64,000 bases of DNA from GCA-003244245 sp052390115 (lineage in GTDB: Bacteria; Actinomycetota; Actinomycetes; Mycobacteriales; Pseudonocardiaceae): contig JBQTHE010000002.1 of the NCBI GenBank assembly GCA_052390115.1, positions 3,540 through 67,539 on the forward strand. Direction: 5' to 3'. The translations under genes were made by a program, and so were the position numbers. This document shows positions 50,101-57,656 of this stretch, piece by piece; the stretch's first letter is position 1, and each line of letters opens with the position of its first letter. The notes below the pieces were generated by a model. The model was not told where the DNA came from. It ran no database searches and saw nothing but the letters and a program-made list of their open reading frames with translations.

Positions 50101-51063
50101 GCCCTGCCGGCGACCCTGCACACCGACGAGCAGCGCCTGCAGCAGGTGTTGCGCAACCTGATGTCCAACGCCCTGAAATTCACCGACGAGGGCGGTGTGC
50201 AACTGCGGATCCGGCCGGCGTCTGCTGACGAGGTGGCCGGCGAGGCGCTACGCGCCGCGCCGGTTCGGGTGGCCTTCGAGGTGGCGGACACCGGTATCGG
50301 GATCGCCGCCGACAAGCTGTCCGTGATCTTCGAAGCGTTCCAGCAGGCGGACGGTACGACTAGCCGGCGTTACGGCGGCACCGGACTCGGGTTGTCGATC
50401 AGCCGGCAGCTGACCCAGTTGCTCGGTGGCGAGCTGACGGTACGCAGCGAACCGGGCAAGGGGAGCGTTTTCACCCTCTACCTGCCCAAGGTCTACCTGC
50501 CCGAGATCACTGAGTTGTCCCGGCCAGCGATTCCCCACGGCACTGCGCAGGACGCTGTGAGCGTCAAGCTCGCACCACCCGAGCTGGTGTCAGCGGCCCG
50601 GTCGCTGCCGCAGCTGCACCTAGGGCCTGGCCCCGCCCCCGTGCGCTTCCACGGGGAGAAGGTCCTGATCGTCGACGACGATCTGCGCAACGTCTTCGCG
50701 CTGACCAGCCTGCTCGAGGCCCACGGTCTGCAGGTTGCCTTCGCCGATAACGGAGTGGCCGGAGTCCGCGCGTTGGAGCGCCACGACGACACCGCCCTGG
50801 TCTTGATGGACGTGATGATGCCCGAGCTCGACGGCAACGCGACGATCGCGGCGATCCGCAACCTGAGCCGCTACGCTGACTTGCCCATCATCGCGGTGAC
50901 CGCGAAAGCGATGAAGGAGGACCGAGCCAAGAGCCTGGCCTCCGGAGCCAACGACTATGTCACCAAGCCGGTCGACACCGACCTGCTCCTCGGCTTGATC
51001 AGCGCGCACCTGGCCAGCCAATCGGAGGCCTCCGTCGACGACGAGGCCGCCGTCGGGCCGTAG
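47179..51063 (+). CDS. Soluble hybrid histidine kinase with five tandem HAMP-type repeats, GAF and receiver domain
   Basis: The 1294-aa product (GTG 47179, GGGAGG 6 nt upstream) has an N-terminal helical region, then five HAMP-type repeats of 92 residues from about residue 163 to 625 (EVTRVAREVGTEGRLGGQAQ is the repeating core), a GAF domain (about 641-785), a coiled coil (about 790-870), HisKA with the phospho-His at about 877 (FMANMSHELRTPLNSALVLA), HATPase (GTGLGLSISRQLTQLLGG) and a receiver domain (about 1160-1280; phospho-Asp about 1211 in VLMDVMMPELDG). No membrane segment is evident. Repeat-HAMP kinases of this class act in osmotic and general stress; here it is divergent from the SigF activation genes. 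Confidence 0.93.
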   Translation: MSAQPVSAPGSFPERVDLVDSAALERLLLALEELRDGNFRRRLVVTDTSLTGRIATVINQIAERNQSLVGELVRVRAAVGQEGRTEERLADDGSGGWSIAAAATNGLIEDLTRPTTELARVLTAVSEGDLSSRVSDQLLRGDFARLGHSVNRLLDQLSLFAAEVTRVAREVGTEGRLGGQAQVPGVAGTWRDLTDSVNVMAGNLTGQVRDIAEVATAVARGDLSRKITVEVSGELLELKNTLNTMVDQLSAFAAEVTRVAREVGSEGRLGGQAEVPGVAGTWRDLTDSVNVMAGNLTGQVRSIAQVATAVARGDLSRKITVDARGEILELKNTLNTMVDQLSAFADEVTRVAHEVGSEGKLGGQAQVRGVAGTWKALTDNVNGMAENLTSQVRSIATVAAAVAGGDLSKKITVEARGEVAALAETINRMVDTLGAFADEVTRVAREVGTEGTLGGQARVPNVAGTWKGLTDNVNGMAENLTNQVRNIAEVTTAVASGDLSKKIDVEARGEILELKTTINTMVDRLSAFAREVTRVAREVGTEGQLGGQAEVIGVSGTWQQLTENVNVLAGNLTTQVRAIAAVATAVTAGDLTRQITVDASGEVAELKDNINRMIATLKETIRANQEQDWLKTNLARLSDLMQGHRDLVTVASVVMSELAPLVSAQQGAFFLVRGEDDGPPMVEFTAGYGIPRDVAVRRFALGESLVGQAALDKRTILVAEAPPDYATISSGLGSAAPANLIVLPLLFEDQALGVIELASVNEFTTVHRDLLEQLRETIGVNVNTILANSRTEALLSESQRLTKELTAGSERLQAQQHELQSSNSELAEKAALLAAQNRDIEIKNAEIELARQELEERAAELAAASRYKSDFMANMSHELRTPLNSALVLAKLLTDNLDGNLSTKQVEFARTIYSAGSDLLQLINDILDLAKVEAGRMEPSLSEVAMTAVVTYAKTLCEPLAAEKALHFAVELDPALPATLHTDEQRLQQVLRNLMSNALKFTDEGGVQLRIRPASADEVAGEALRAAPVRVAFEVADTGIGIAADKLSVIFEAFQQADGTTSRRYGGTGLGLSISRQLTQLLGGELTVRSEPGKGSVFTLYLPKVYLPEITELSRPAIPHGTAQDAVSVKLAPPELVSAARSLPQLHLGPGPAPVRFHGEKVLIVDDDLRNVFALTSLLEAHGLQVAFADNGVAGVRALERHDDTALVLMDVMMPELDGNATIAAIRNLSRYADLPIIAVTAKAMKEDRAKSLASGANDYVTKPVDTDLLLGLISAHLASQSEASVDDEAAVGP
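47640..49015 (+). repeat. Five 276-bp tandem repeats encoding HAMP-type modules
   Basis: The GAGGTGACC-type element recurs at 47665, 47941, 48217, about 48493 and about 48769, exactly 276 bp apart each time. The first three units are most alike and the last differ more, as expected of duplication and partial homogenisation inside the kinase gene. In-frame unit gain or loss by recombination is possible here. Confidence 0.85.
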
Positions 51064-51372
51064 GGCAACGACCAGGCCGTATCCGGTCCTCTGGGCTACC
51101 CGATCCCGTCTGGAGGATTGACACGGCTGCCATGAAGGGAGATCTAGACGCACGCCGTACCCTATGTGTGTGATCACGCACGGCGATCCCGCAGCAGCGC
51201 TCGGCGACGCGCGCCAAGCCCACGGGCACGGGCTCACCGCCTCGACCCCGCGGCCGGCATGCCGTTCCACACAGTCACTTCGGCAGGGGATGCTCAAGCA
51301 CAGTTCACCAGCCGTCCTGGCCCAAGGACGACACATTATCCGATCGCACCGCCTGCATAGGGAGGAAATTCG
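51064..51372. other. Intergenic region after the hybrid kinase gene
   Basis: No gene is recognisable. It must hold the terminator of the kinase gene and the promoter of the small membrane protein gene. AGGGAGGAAAT immediately before 51373 is the latter's ribosome-binding site. No clear hairpin or sigma-F-type promoter was seen. Confidence 0.4.
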
Positions 51373-51564
51373 ATGGTAGACGCGGTTGTGAAGGTACTGA
51401 CTGTCGTCGTAGTTGTGCTTTTGATCATTATTATTATACCTCTGGTCGGGCCGTTCGTGACGAGTCAGATGCCGGAATTCGCCGAGTGGACCAGCCGGAT
51501 TCTCAATGCAACTTGGGATGGCTTCCAGCGGCTCCTCCAAGGTTTCGGCTTTTCCGGACGTTGA
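51373..51564 (+). CDS. Small membrane protein (63 aa)
   Basis: The product begins MVDAVVKVLTVVVVVLLIII and consists of one long hydrophobic helix (residues 5-30) and an amphipathic C-terminal part (EWTSRILNATWDGFQRLLQG). GGGAGG precedes ATG 51373. Unknown function; its hydrophobic run of Val and Ile is encoded by unusually AT-rich codons (ATCATTATTATTATACC), which departs from the surrounding GC bias. Confidence 0.65.
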   Translation: MVDAVVKVLTVVVVVLLIIIIIPLVGPFVTSQMPEFAEWTSRILNATWDGFQRLLQGFGFSGR

Positions 51565-51604
51565 TACCGCGGCTACGCCGCCTACAGGCCCGAGTCGGAG
51601 CGGG

Positions 51605-52021
51605 TCAGGCTGATCGGCGCGGTGGACGGCCCGACCGCGGACCGAGTATCGCGATCAGCACCAGCAGCAGCACTCCCGCTGACTCGACGAACAGCGTGGC
51701 GGGCACCAGCGGAGTCTGCAGGGACTCCTGCACGCCGAACAGGCCGACGGTCAGGCTCAGAATCAACCCCGCCAGGGTTCCCGCGGTGAAGACAGCGGTG
51801 ACCGCGGCGACGACCCTCAGCAGGTGGACCGGCACCACCAGCAACGCCGCAGCCAGCACCGCGGCGCCGATCGCATTGAGCAGGAACAGCGGGCCGATCA
51901 CCGGCACCTCGCGGAAACCGTCCGCCCACAGCTGCAGGTGGATCCATCCCATAGCGCCGGTCAGCCCCACTCCCAGCAGCCGGCCGACCATCACGATCGC
52001 CGGTCGCGTCGACCCGTTCAC
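51605..52021 (-). CDS. Four-helix integral membrane protein, function unknown
   Basis: The 138-aa product has about four predicted membrane helices (RLLGVGLTGAMGWIHLQLWA, IGPLFLLNAIGAAVLAAALL, RVVAAVTAVFTAGTLAGLIL and LFVESAGVLLLVLIAILGPR). Proteins of this kind with a HxxLW near the first helix are widespread in actinobacteria and uncharacterised. It is convergent to the small membrane protein gene before it. Confidence 0.7.
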   Translation of the reverse strand: MNGSTRPAIVMVGRLLGVGLTGAMGWIHLQLWADGFREVPVIGPLFLLNAIGAAVLAAALLVVPVHLLRVVAAVTAVFTAGTLAGLILSLTVGLFGVQESLQTPLVPATLFVESAGVLLLVLIAILGPRSGRPPRRSA

Positions 52022-52226
52022 CGGGACTCGTCAGCCGGTACGGGGGCGGCTGGTACTGGTGCAGGTGCCAGTGCGGGTGTGGCACCAGCGCTGACGGTGA
52101 GGTTCATGTCCATCCCATTACCTTATGACCGTACCTACAAAAATTCCGGGCATCAGAACGTATCTGAACGGCATCAGCGGCATCTACTCTGTGAGGGGAC
52201 CACCGCATGTCAACACGGGGGTCGAG

Positions 52227-52841
52227 ATGGCTGCACGGGGACGGCGCGCGTCGCTGATCTGCTCGGCGCTGCTGGGCGCGCTGATGATTTCTTGCGGAGT
52301 TCCAGTAGAACCTACGGTAGCGGCCGCACCGGTACCGGCGGATGCACCGGCACCGGCGGCCGTGCCTGGGCCGGCGGCCGCACCGGAACCCAGGGTCGCA
52401 CCGGAACCTAGGGCCGCACCCGCACCGGCCGCCCCACCCGCTCCGGCACCCGCACCGGCGGTCCCACCCCCACCGAGGCGCCCGGGGGGCGCACCGCCGG
52501 GCACCGAACTGGTCGCTATACCCGGAGGGGACGACGTGTCCCTGGCCGACTGGAAAGATCTCATGAACCAAGCTTGCAGAGACGCGGGCCACCGGCCGGG
52601 GTGCCTGAACCTTCAGATCAATTATACCGATAAGAAAGGCTCTGACGACGAGTGCGAGGTCACTAATGTCTCGCCGCCGATAGGCAAGAAAGTGACGACC
52701 AGCACCCGCGTCAGGCTGAAGGTCAACTGCGAAACATCCGAACCGGACACCTCCTCCCCGGACAACAACTCCACAGACCAGGAGCAAGGCCAGCCGGACA
52801 ACAACACCACAGATAAGAAGGAAGACGAGACGGGCAGATGA
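52227..52841 (+). CDS. Putative lipoprotein with Pro/Ala-rich linker and PASTA-like domain
   Basis: The 204-aa product starts MAARGRRASLICSALLGALM and a Cys follows at ALMISCGVP, a loose lipobox. A 90-residue Ala/Pro-rich linker leads to a domain (ADWKDLMNQACRDAGHRPGC, NVSPPIGKKVTTSTRVRLKV) resembling PASTA, the small domain binding muropeptides, with two cysteines before it. The C-terminus is an acidic Asn/Asp/Thr-rich tail. ATG 52227 was taken since the signal begins there. It is coupled to the next gene by ATGA overlap, so both proteins may work together at the membrane. Confidence 0.65.
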   Translation: MAARGRRASLICSALLGALMISCGVPVEPTVAAAPVPADAPAPAAVPGPAAAPEPRVAPEPRAAPAPAAPPAPAPAPAVPPPPRRPGGAPPGTELVAIPGGDDVSLADWKDLMNQACRDAGHRPGCLNLQINYTDKKGSDDECEVTNVSPPIGKKVTTSTRVRLKVNCETSEPDTSSPDNNSTDQEQGQPDNNTTDKKEDETGR

Positions 52842-53908
52842 CCAGCGTCGCAGCGGCGCGCGAGGACGGTTCCGCGGAACCGTCGACACAACCGCCCGTG
52901 GTGAGTCCGCCCGAGGCGCCAGTACAGCCCCCAGCATCTGGTGTCGATGGCCTGCCCACGACTCGGGTCCCCGAGCAGCCAGCGGCCAGCGCTGCCGCCG
53001 AGCCAACTGTGTTCGAGGCCGCCGCCCTGCCCCAGGTCTTGAAGATCGTCGGGTCGATCGTCGCCCCCACAACACTGCTGACCGCGCTGATGTACTACTT
53101 CGGGCGACTGCAGTTCGCCGGATTTTTGTGGTATGTCGGCGCGCATGTCACCGTGCTGGACTTCACGGTCCAGGACTATCTGAACAACAGTGTGGACGGC
53201 TTGATCCCGCCACTGATCGCCGTCGCAGGGATTACCCTCTTGGCGCTCTGGGGCCACCAGCTGCTGCGCCGAGCGCTGGCTGCTGGAACCCGCCGGATCG
53301 TGCTGCGGGTGTTGATGCCGGTCGCGGTCATTGCCGGGTTGGTCCTGGTGGGTTTGGCGATGGTCGACTTCGTCTTCGGGGGCAGCGTGTTCACGGCTTT
53401 CCCGGAAGGCCGTGGACTCAGCCTCTCGATCGGCATCCTGCTGCTGTTCTACGCCGCCCGATTGTTGCAGCTGCTCGCCGCCCAGCGACGACCAGAGCAG
53501 GTACCACGGCGCGCGCCGGGAGTGGTCGTGGCCGAGTGGGGCGCTGTCTTCATCCTGGTGAGCGTCGGACTGTTCTGGGCAGTCGGGAGCTACGCGATCA
53601 ACGCTGGAATCGATCGTGCTCACCAATTCGAGGCCTCGCTGGCTAGCCGTGCAGATGTAGTGGCGTACAGCGAAAAAAGGCTCAGCCTGCAAGCGCCGGG
53701 CGTCCAAGAGGTGACCTGCCAGTACCCCGACGCGGCCTACCGGTTCCGCTACGACGGGCTCAAGTTCGTGCTGCAGGCAGGGAACCAGTACCTCCTACTC
53801 CCCGCCGGTTGGACACGCGCGCAAGGCGCAGCCATATTGATTCCCCGCAGCGAAGCGGTGCGGCTGGAGTTCAGCCCGCCAGGCCAAGTACGGGATGCGA
53901 CCTGTTGA
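52838..53908 (+). CDS. Integral membrane protein with several helices, function unknown
   Basis: The 356-aa product has a Pro-rich N-terminal tail (residues 1-60), several membrane helices between about 70 and 260 (IAVAGITLLALWGHQLLRRA, VLMPVAVIAGLVLVGLAMVD, SLSIGILLLFYAARLLQLLA, WGAVFILVSVGLFWAVGSYA) and an extracytoplasmic C-terminal domain. It is translationally coupled to the PASTA-like lipoprotein. A decayed paralogue lies at 26149-26640, which shows that this gene family has been duplicated in this genome. Confidence 0.65.
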   Translation: MTSVAAAREDGSAEPSTQPPVVSPPEAPVQPPASGVDGLPTTRVPEQPAASAAAEPTVFEAAALPQVLKIVGSIVAPTTLLTALMYYFGRLQFAGFLWYVGAHVTVLDFTVQDYLNNSVDGLIPPLIAVAGITLLALWGHQLLRRALAAGTRRIVLRVLMPVAVIAGLVLVGLAMVDFVFGGSVFTAFPEGRGLSLSIGILLLFYAARLLQLLAAQRRPEQVPRRAPGVVVAEWGAVFILVSVGLFWAVGSYAINAGIDRAHQFEASLASRADVVAYSEKRLSLQAPGVQEVTCQYPDAAYRFRYDGLKFVLQAGNQYLLLPAGWTRAQGAAILIPRSEAVRLEFSPPGQVRDATC

Positions 53909-54080
53909 CACTGACACCGCTACCCGGCTGGCGCAGCTAGCCGCCGGCAACGTCGGGATCCGAGCCCGGCCGTGTCGCCCCGTTCCTTATCCGCTGTCGT
54001 CCCCGCCGCGAAGATCCAGTTATCCTGCGTTCGAACCTAGGCCCGGAACTCCTGGTCGACCACGCGGCACGAGGGACACG

Positions 54081-55220
54081 ATGACTTCGACCAACATGAT
54101 CCAGCGGGTGAACGACGCCCAGGGCCGGCCCGTATGGCTCGTGTCAGGGCACGAGCGGGTGCGGGATCTGCTGGCCGATCCGCGCCTGGGCCGTTCGCAT
54201 CCCAACCCGGGGCACCCGGCCCGCCTCACCCAGCCGGGCTGGTTCGGGGGGCCGATCCCCGATCCGGAAGGGGAGCAGGCCGACCTTCACCGGATGCGCA
54301 AGCTGCTGACGCCGTCGTTGTCGACCCGTCGCATGGAGAGCCTGCGGCCCCGCGTCGAGACGATCGTCGACGGGTTGCTCGACGAGCTCGGCCGCAGCGG
54401 ACCCCCGGCCGACTTCCACACTGTCGTCTCCTTCCCCCTGCCCGCACTCGTGGTGTGCGAGCTGCTCGGGGTGCCCGCCGAGGACCGCGAGGACCTCTGC
54501 CGGTGGCAGATCGAGGCGAAGCAGGTGAGCAAGCCCGCCGTCGCCCGAGGAGGCCTGCAGTCGCTGTGGCGATACCTGGGCACCCTGATCGAGCGTAAGC
54601 GCTCGGCCCTCGGCGACGACGTCATCTCTGATCTGCTGCATGCCGCCAGGCTCGACCCGAAGCTCACCGACGACGGGATCGCCCATCTCGCCGCCGGGAT
54701 CCTGTTCGCCGGGCACGCACCCGTCGTCGCCATCATCGATCGGGGCATGCTGCTGCTGCTGACCCACCCCGAGCAGCGGGAGGCGCTACAGCGCGACCCG
54801 GCGCTGGCCGCCTCCGCCCTCGAAGAGATCTTCCGCTTCGCCAGCCCAATCGAGCGGCAGCGAGCCGCCCGGCGGGGCGGCCTGACCCGGTACGCCTCCG
54901 TCGACGTCGAGGTCGACGGCATCACCATCCGCGCGGGCGACACGGTGATGTTCGCCGTACAGGATGCCAACGAGGACGAGGTCGTCTTCCCCGACCCGAG
55001 GCGCTTCGACATCAGCCGCGAGCGCAACCCGCACCTCTCGCTGAGTCACGGAGCACACTTCTGCCTCGGAGCCCCCCTGGCCCGGCTGAAGCTGCAGTAC
55101 CTGTTCGTGCGCCTGTTCGAACGCTTCCCCAACCTCCGCCTCGCCGTCGAACTCGACGAGATCCAACCCGTGCGCGAAGCCGTAGCCGGCGCCGTCAGCC
55201 ACCTCCCCGTCGCCTGGTAG
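54081..55220 (+). CDS. Cytochrome P450 with altered oxygen-activation motif
   Basis: The 379-aa product is a class I-type bacterial P450. The heme loop reads LSLSHGAHFCLGAPLARLKL with the heme Cys at residue 328, and the ExxR is EEIFRF. In the I helix FAGHAPVVAII stands where most P450s have AGx(D/E)T, so the acid-alcohol pair for oxygen activation is absent. The N-terminus starts at DAQGRPVWLVSGHERVRDLL, about 25-30 residues shorter than usual. ATG 54081 has GGGA upstream; a longer frame does not look coding. It may act as a peroxygenase, a coupling catalyst or an inactive protein. Confidence 0.85.
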   Translation: MTSTNMIQRVNDAQGRPVWLVSGHERVRDLLADPRLGRSHPNPGHPARLTQPGWFGGPIPDPEGEQADLHRMRKLLTPSLSTRRMESLRPRVETIVDGLLDELGRSGPPADFHTVVSFPLPALVVCELLGVPAEDREDLCRWQIEAKQVSKPAVARGGLQSLWRYLGTLIERKRSALGDDVISDLLHAARLDPKLTDDGIAHLAAGILFAGHAPVVAIIDRGMLLLLTHPEQREALQRDPALAASALEEIFRFASPIERQRAARRGGLTRYASVDVEVDGITIRAGDTVMFAVQDANEDEVVFPDPRRFDISRERNPHLSLSHGAHFCLGAPLARLKLQYLFVRLFERFPNLRLAVELDEIQPVREAVAGAVSHLPVAW

Positions 55221-55235
55221 CCAAAGCCCGCCCGT

Positions 55236-55715
55236 TTAGTCCTTTCCAGCTGTGCCGTCCGGAGAAACACGACGATCAGCGGTCGCCGTCAGCCTCGAAA
55301 GCTCTTCCACCATTGTAATCGTGTGGCAAAACGTATCGATCGAAACCTCTCTGTCCCCTAGATCCATAAGCGCCTGAACCGTCACCGGGTCCCGCATGGC
55401 AATACCAAGTTCCTCGGCCCAGCTCATTGCTGATTTCGAATCGGTCATGCTGGCCATCATCTGGTTGCGCTCGTCCTGAGTCCGAGTTGCCTTCACCGCC
55501 TCCTGGGCAGTCCGGATCTGGGCCGGTAAGCGGAAGTCGTCAACTACGTGCAGCTCCTCAGAATCAGTCTTGAGCCACCGGGCAAGAGCGTCCCGTATGC
55601 TCCCGCGCGCCTCGGCAAGGCTAGGGCCCCGACTGTGCACACGTGGCTCTTCGGCGATCTCCACCACCCAGGCTTCGCCGTCACGTTCGTATACCGCAGT
55701 GTAAGTCTCGCTCAC
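55236..55715 (-). CDS. HicB-like antitoxin-domain protein, solitary
   Basis: The product (159 aa from GTG 55715) has an N-terminal HicB-like domain (TYTAVYERDGEAWVVEIAEE, LAEARGSIRDALARWL) and a C-terminal part (QALMDLGDREVSIDTFCHTI) of unknown type. HicB normally partners a small HicA toxin; no HicA-like gene is adjacent, so it may be an orphan regulator. The ribosome-binding site GGGAGG lies 11 nt before GTG, a little long; a TTG at 55724 is an alternative. Confidence 0.65.
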   Translation of the reverse strand: MSETYTAVYERDGEAWVVEIAEEPRVHSRGPSLAEARGSIRDALARWLKTDSEELHVVDDFRLPAQIRTAQEAVKATRTQDERNQMMASMTDSKSAMSWAEELGIAMRDPVTVQALMDLGDREVSIDTFCHTITMVEELSRLTATADRRVSPDGTAGKD

Positions 55716-56203
55716 ATGAACCAATCCCTCCCGCTACCCGGACCACGCCAGATGACCAGCGCCGCGTCTGAGTCTAGGTGTTCCCACACGTTGTCCCTAG
55801 ACCCCGTGCACATCACGCACCGGCCGCCCCGGCCCCGATCCGGCGGGACACGGCCAAGCCGCCGGCGGTCAGGGCGATGTAGTCCGGCTCGGTCAGGCAC
55901 CCGGGCCACGATCACCAGCGCGCCGAGCGGGGTCCCACTGGCCTCCTGCACACGTCCCCGCGCCCGGCGCACCGGGGACGGCCGCACGCCGGCCGAACCA
56001 ATCCCGGCCGGCATACGTACGTTCAGCAGGATGAGTCCGCTGAACGAGGTTTGCTCGGCGCCCACGCCGGGTATGACCACCATGGTGGGCCTTTGAGGGC
56101 CCTGCGCGGGGTCTGGCCGCACTGATTTTCCGTGTACGATGGGACGACTCCGGACAACCGTGACTCCGGACAACCGTGGAGTCCCGAGTTCAGGAAGGGG
56201 CCT
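55716..56203. other. Region between HicB-like gene and sod, with one coding-like scrap
   Basis: No intact gene. On the minus strand around 55830-55920 a frame reads CLTEPDYIALTAGGLAVSRR then IGAGAAGA and a stop, which looks like a protein tail but has no upstream part in the same frame. The sod promoter region occupies the last 80 bp, including the tandem repeat. Confidence 0.35.
56146..56177 (+). repeat. Perfect 16-bp tandem repeat upstream of sod
   Basis: GACTCCGGACAACCGT occurs twice head to tail (56146-56161 and 56162-56177) with no mismatch, 27 bp before the sod start codon. It may be a regulator binding site, or a recent slippage duplication of the transcription start region. Confidence 0.65.
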
Positions 56204-56830
56204 ATGAGCGCCTACAGCCTGCCCGACCTGCCGTACGGTTACGATGCGCTCGAACCTCACTTCGACTCGCGAACCATGGAGATCCACCACACCCAGCACC
56301 ACCGCCGCTACGTCGATGACCTGAACGCAGCGCTGGGCTTGACCGACGAGCTGCGCGCCGCTGGCGGGCAGCCCATCGATGACTTGCTGTGGAGTATTGG
56401 CAAGATCCCCGAAGAGTCTCGTAACGCGGTCCGCAGCCACGGCGGCGGGCACGCGAACCACTCCCTCTTCTGGAAGATCTTGAGCGGGGATGGCGGTGGA
56501 GAGCCCTCCGGTCACCTCGCCGAGGCCATCGTGGAGGAGTTCGGTTCGTTCACGGCGTTCAAGAAGCGGTTCACCGGAGTCGCTACCACACACGTTGGCA
56601 GTGGCTGGGCATGGCTGGTGCGGGTACGTAACCGGTTGGTGGTCTACAGCCTCCCCAACGAGGACTCGCCGCTCACCGCCGAAGAGACCCCCATCCTCGG
56701 GCTCGATCTGTGGGAGCACGCTTACTACCTGCAGTACCCGGCCGCACGTGCCGACTACGTGGATGCCTTCTGGAACGTGGTGAACTGGGAAGAAGTAAAT
56801 CGTCGGTTCGAGGAGGCAGCGCGGTCGTAG
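56204..56830 (+). CDS. Iron/manganese superoxide dismutase
   Basis: The 208-aa product has the full Fe/Mn SOD pattern: LPDLPYGYDALEPHFDSRTM, HHTQHHRRYVDDLNAAL (His ligand), GGHANHSLFWKIL (His ligand), GSGWAWLVRV and LDLWEHAYYLQYPA (Asp and His ligands). It converts superoxide to oxygen and hydrogen peroxide. ATG 56204 follows AGGAAGGGG. The metal cannot be told reliably; the GxGWAWLV form is shared. Confidence 0.95.
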   Translation: MSAYSLPDLPYGYDALEPHFDSRTMEIHHTQHHRRYVDDLNAALGLTDELRAAGGQPIDDLLWSIGKIPEESRNAVRSHGGGHANHSLFWKILSGDGGGEPSGHLAEAIVEEFGSFTAFKKRFTGVATTHVGSGWAWLVRVRNRLVVYSLPNEDSPLTAEETPILGLDLWEHAYYLQYPAARADYVDAFWNVVNWEEVNRRFEEAARS

Positions 56831-56923
56831 TCCAGCTGGATCGCCGCCGGAGCGGCCCGGGCGAGGTACGGTTTTCCACATCTATCCCCTGACGAGTTGT
56901 TGCATCGGAGAGGGTGCACGAAC

Positions 56924-57262
56924 ATGAGCCAAGAGCAGGAGAACGCAAAGCCAACCGAGCGCCCAGCCGCCGAGGGTGAGCAGGCGCTCTCCGCGCTGCG
57001 GGGCATCTGGAAAGCACAAGGTCAGACGAGCGCTGACCTCGATGAGGCCTGTGGCAACACGAAGTCGTGCAAGAGCATGGAAGCCGTCGGCTTCCAGGGA
57101 CTGGCCGATGACGACATCGAGCAGCCGGGCAAGGCGAAGCCTTCGGTGGGTAATAATCTTCGCTCCGCGTGGAAGACGAAGCTTGAGCGCGAGGGCAAGC
57201 TGAGCTCCGAGAGTGGCAGCGTGCGGGATCTCGTCTTCGGCTCATCTGAGCAGAAGGAGTAG
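56924..57262 (+). CDS. Hypothetical hydrophilic protein (112 aa)
   Basis: The product starts MSQEQENAKPTERPAAEGEQ and is highly charged and probably partly disordered, with SADLDEACGNTKSCKSMEAV holding two cysteines. No membrane segment or family was recognised. It precedes a 64-aa gene and the CoxD gene on the same strand, but gaps of 50-150 bp leave operon membership open. Confidence 0.55.
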   Translation: MSQEQENAKPTERPAAEGEQALSALRGIWKAQGQTSADLDEACGNTKSCKSMEAVGFQGLADDDIEQPGKAKPSVGNNLRSAWKTKLEREGKLSSESGSVRDLVFGSSEQKE

Positions 57263-57314
57263 GAAACTACCGCTCGCCCGAGCGGTGGTCGGATGCAGAG
57301 GGAGGACACGGCAC

Positions 57315-57509
57315 ATGTTCGGACGCAAGATACCGAAGCAGTCTGACGCGCAACCTGGTGGGACATCACCCGCTCCTGACGATTCAGCCCGTACCACCTC
57401 ATATCGGGTCGATCAGGACGCGGCACCTACGACTGTAGGCGTGGCCAAGACGACATCTTACGTGAACGCTATGCAATTCAATGCCCGAGGATACGAAACG
57501 CTCAACTGA
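57315..57509 (+). CDS. Small hypothetical protein (64 aa) with repeated TTSY
   Basis: The product begins MFGRKIPKQSDAQPGGTSPA and contains RTTSYRVDQD and KTTSYVNAMQ, two copies of TTSY 22 residues apart, then NARGYETLN. It is hydrophilic and possibly disordered. AGGGAGGA lies upstream of ATG 57315. The repeated motif could be a phosphorylation or docking element; a peptide precursor is possible but no tailoring enzyme is adjacent. Confidence 0.5.
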   Translation: MFGRKIPKQSDAQPGGTSPAPDDSARTTSYRVDQDAAPTTVGVAKTTSYVNAMQFNARGYETLN

Positions 57510-57656
57510 CTTCCCGAGGGGGTCCCGCCACGAGGGCTGGATCCCCGAAGGGTAGACCCGGCAGTGCCGCCGACGTCAGCAGCGTGGACGCGGCCACTCT
57601 TCAACCTGTTGGACCTCGCCGCTCAGCGGCCCCAGCGTTGCCAAGGAGACCGCTCG

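Noticed and set aside
55716..56881. A 389-codon minus-strand frame over sod and its promoter region
   Set aside because: It is antisense to the superoxide dismutase gene and has no domain of its own.
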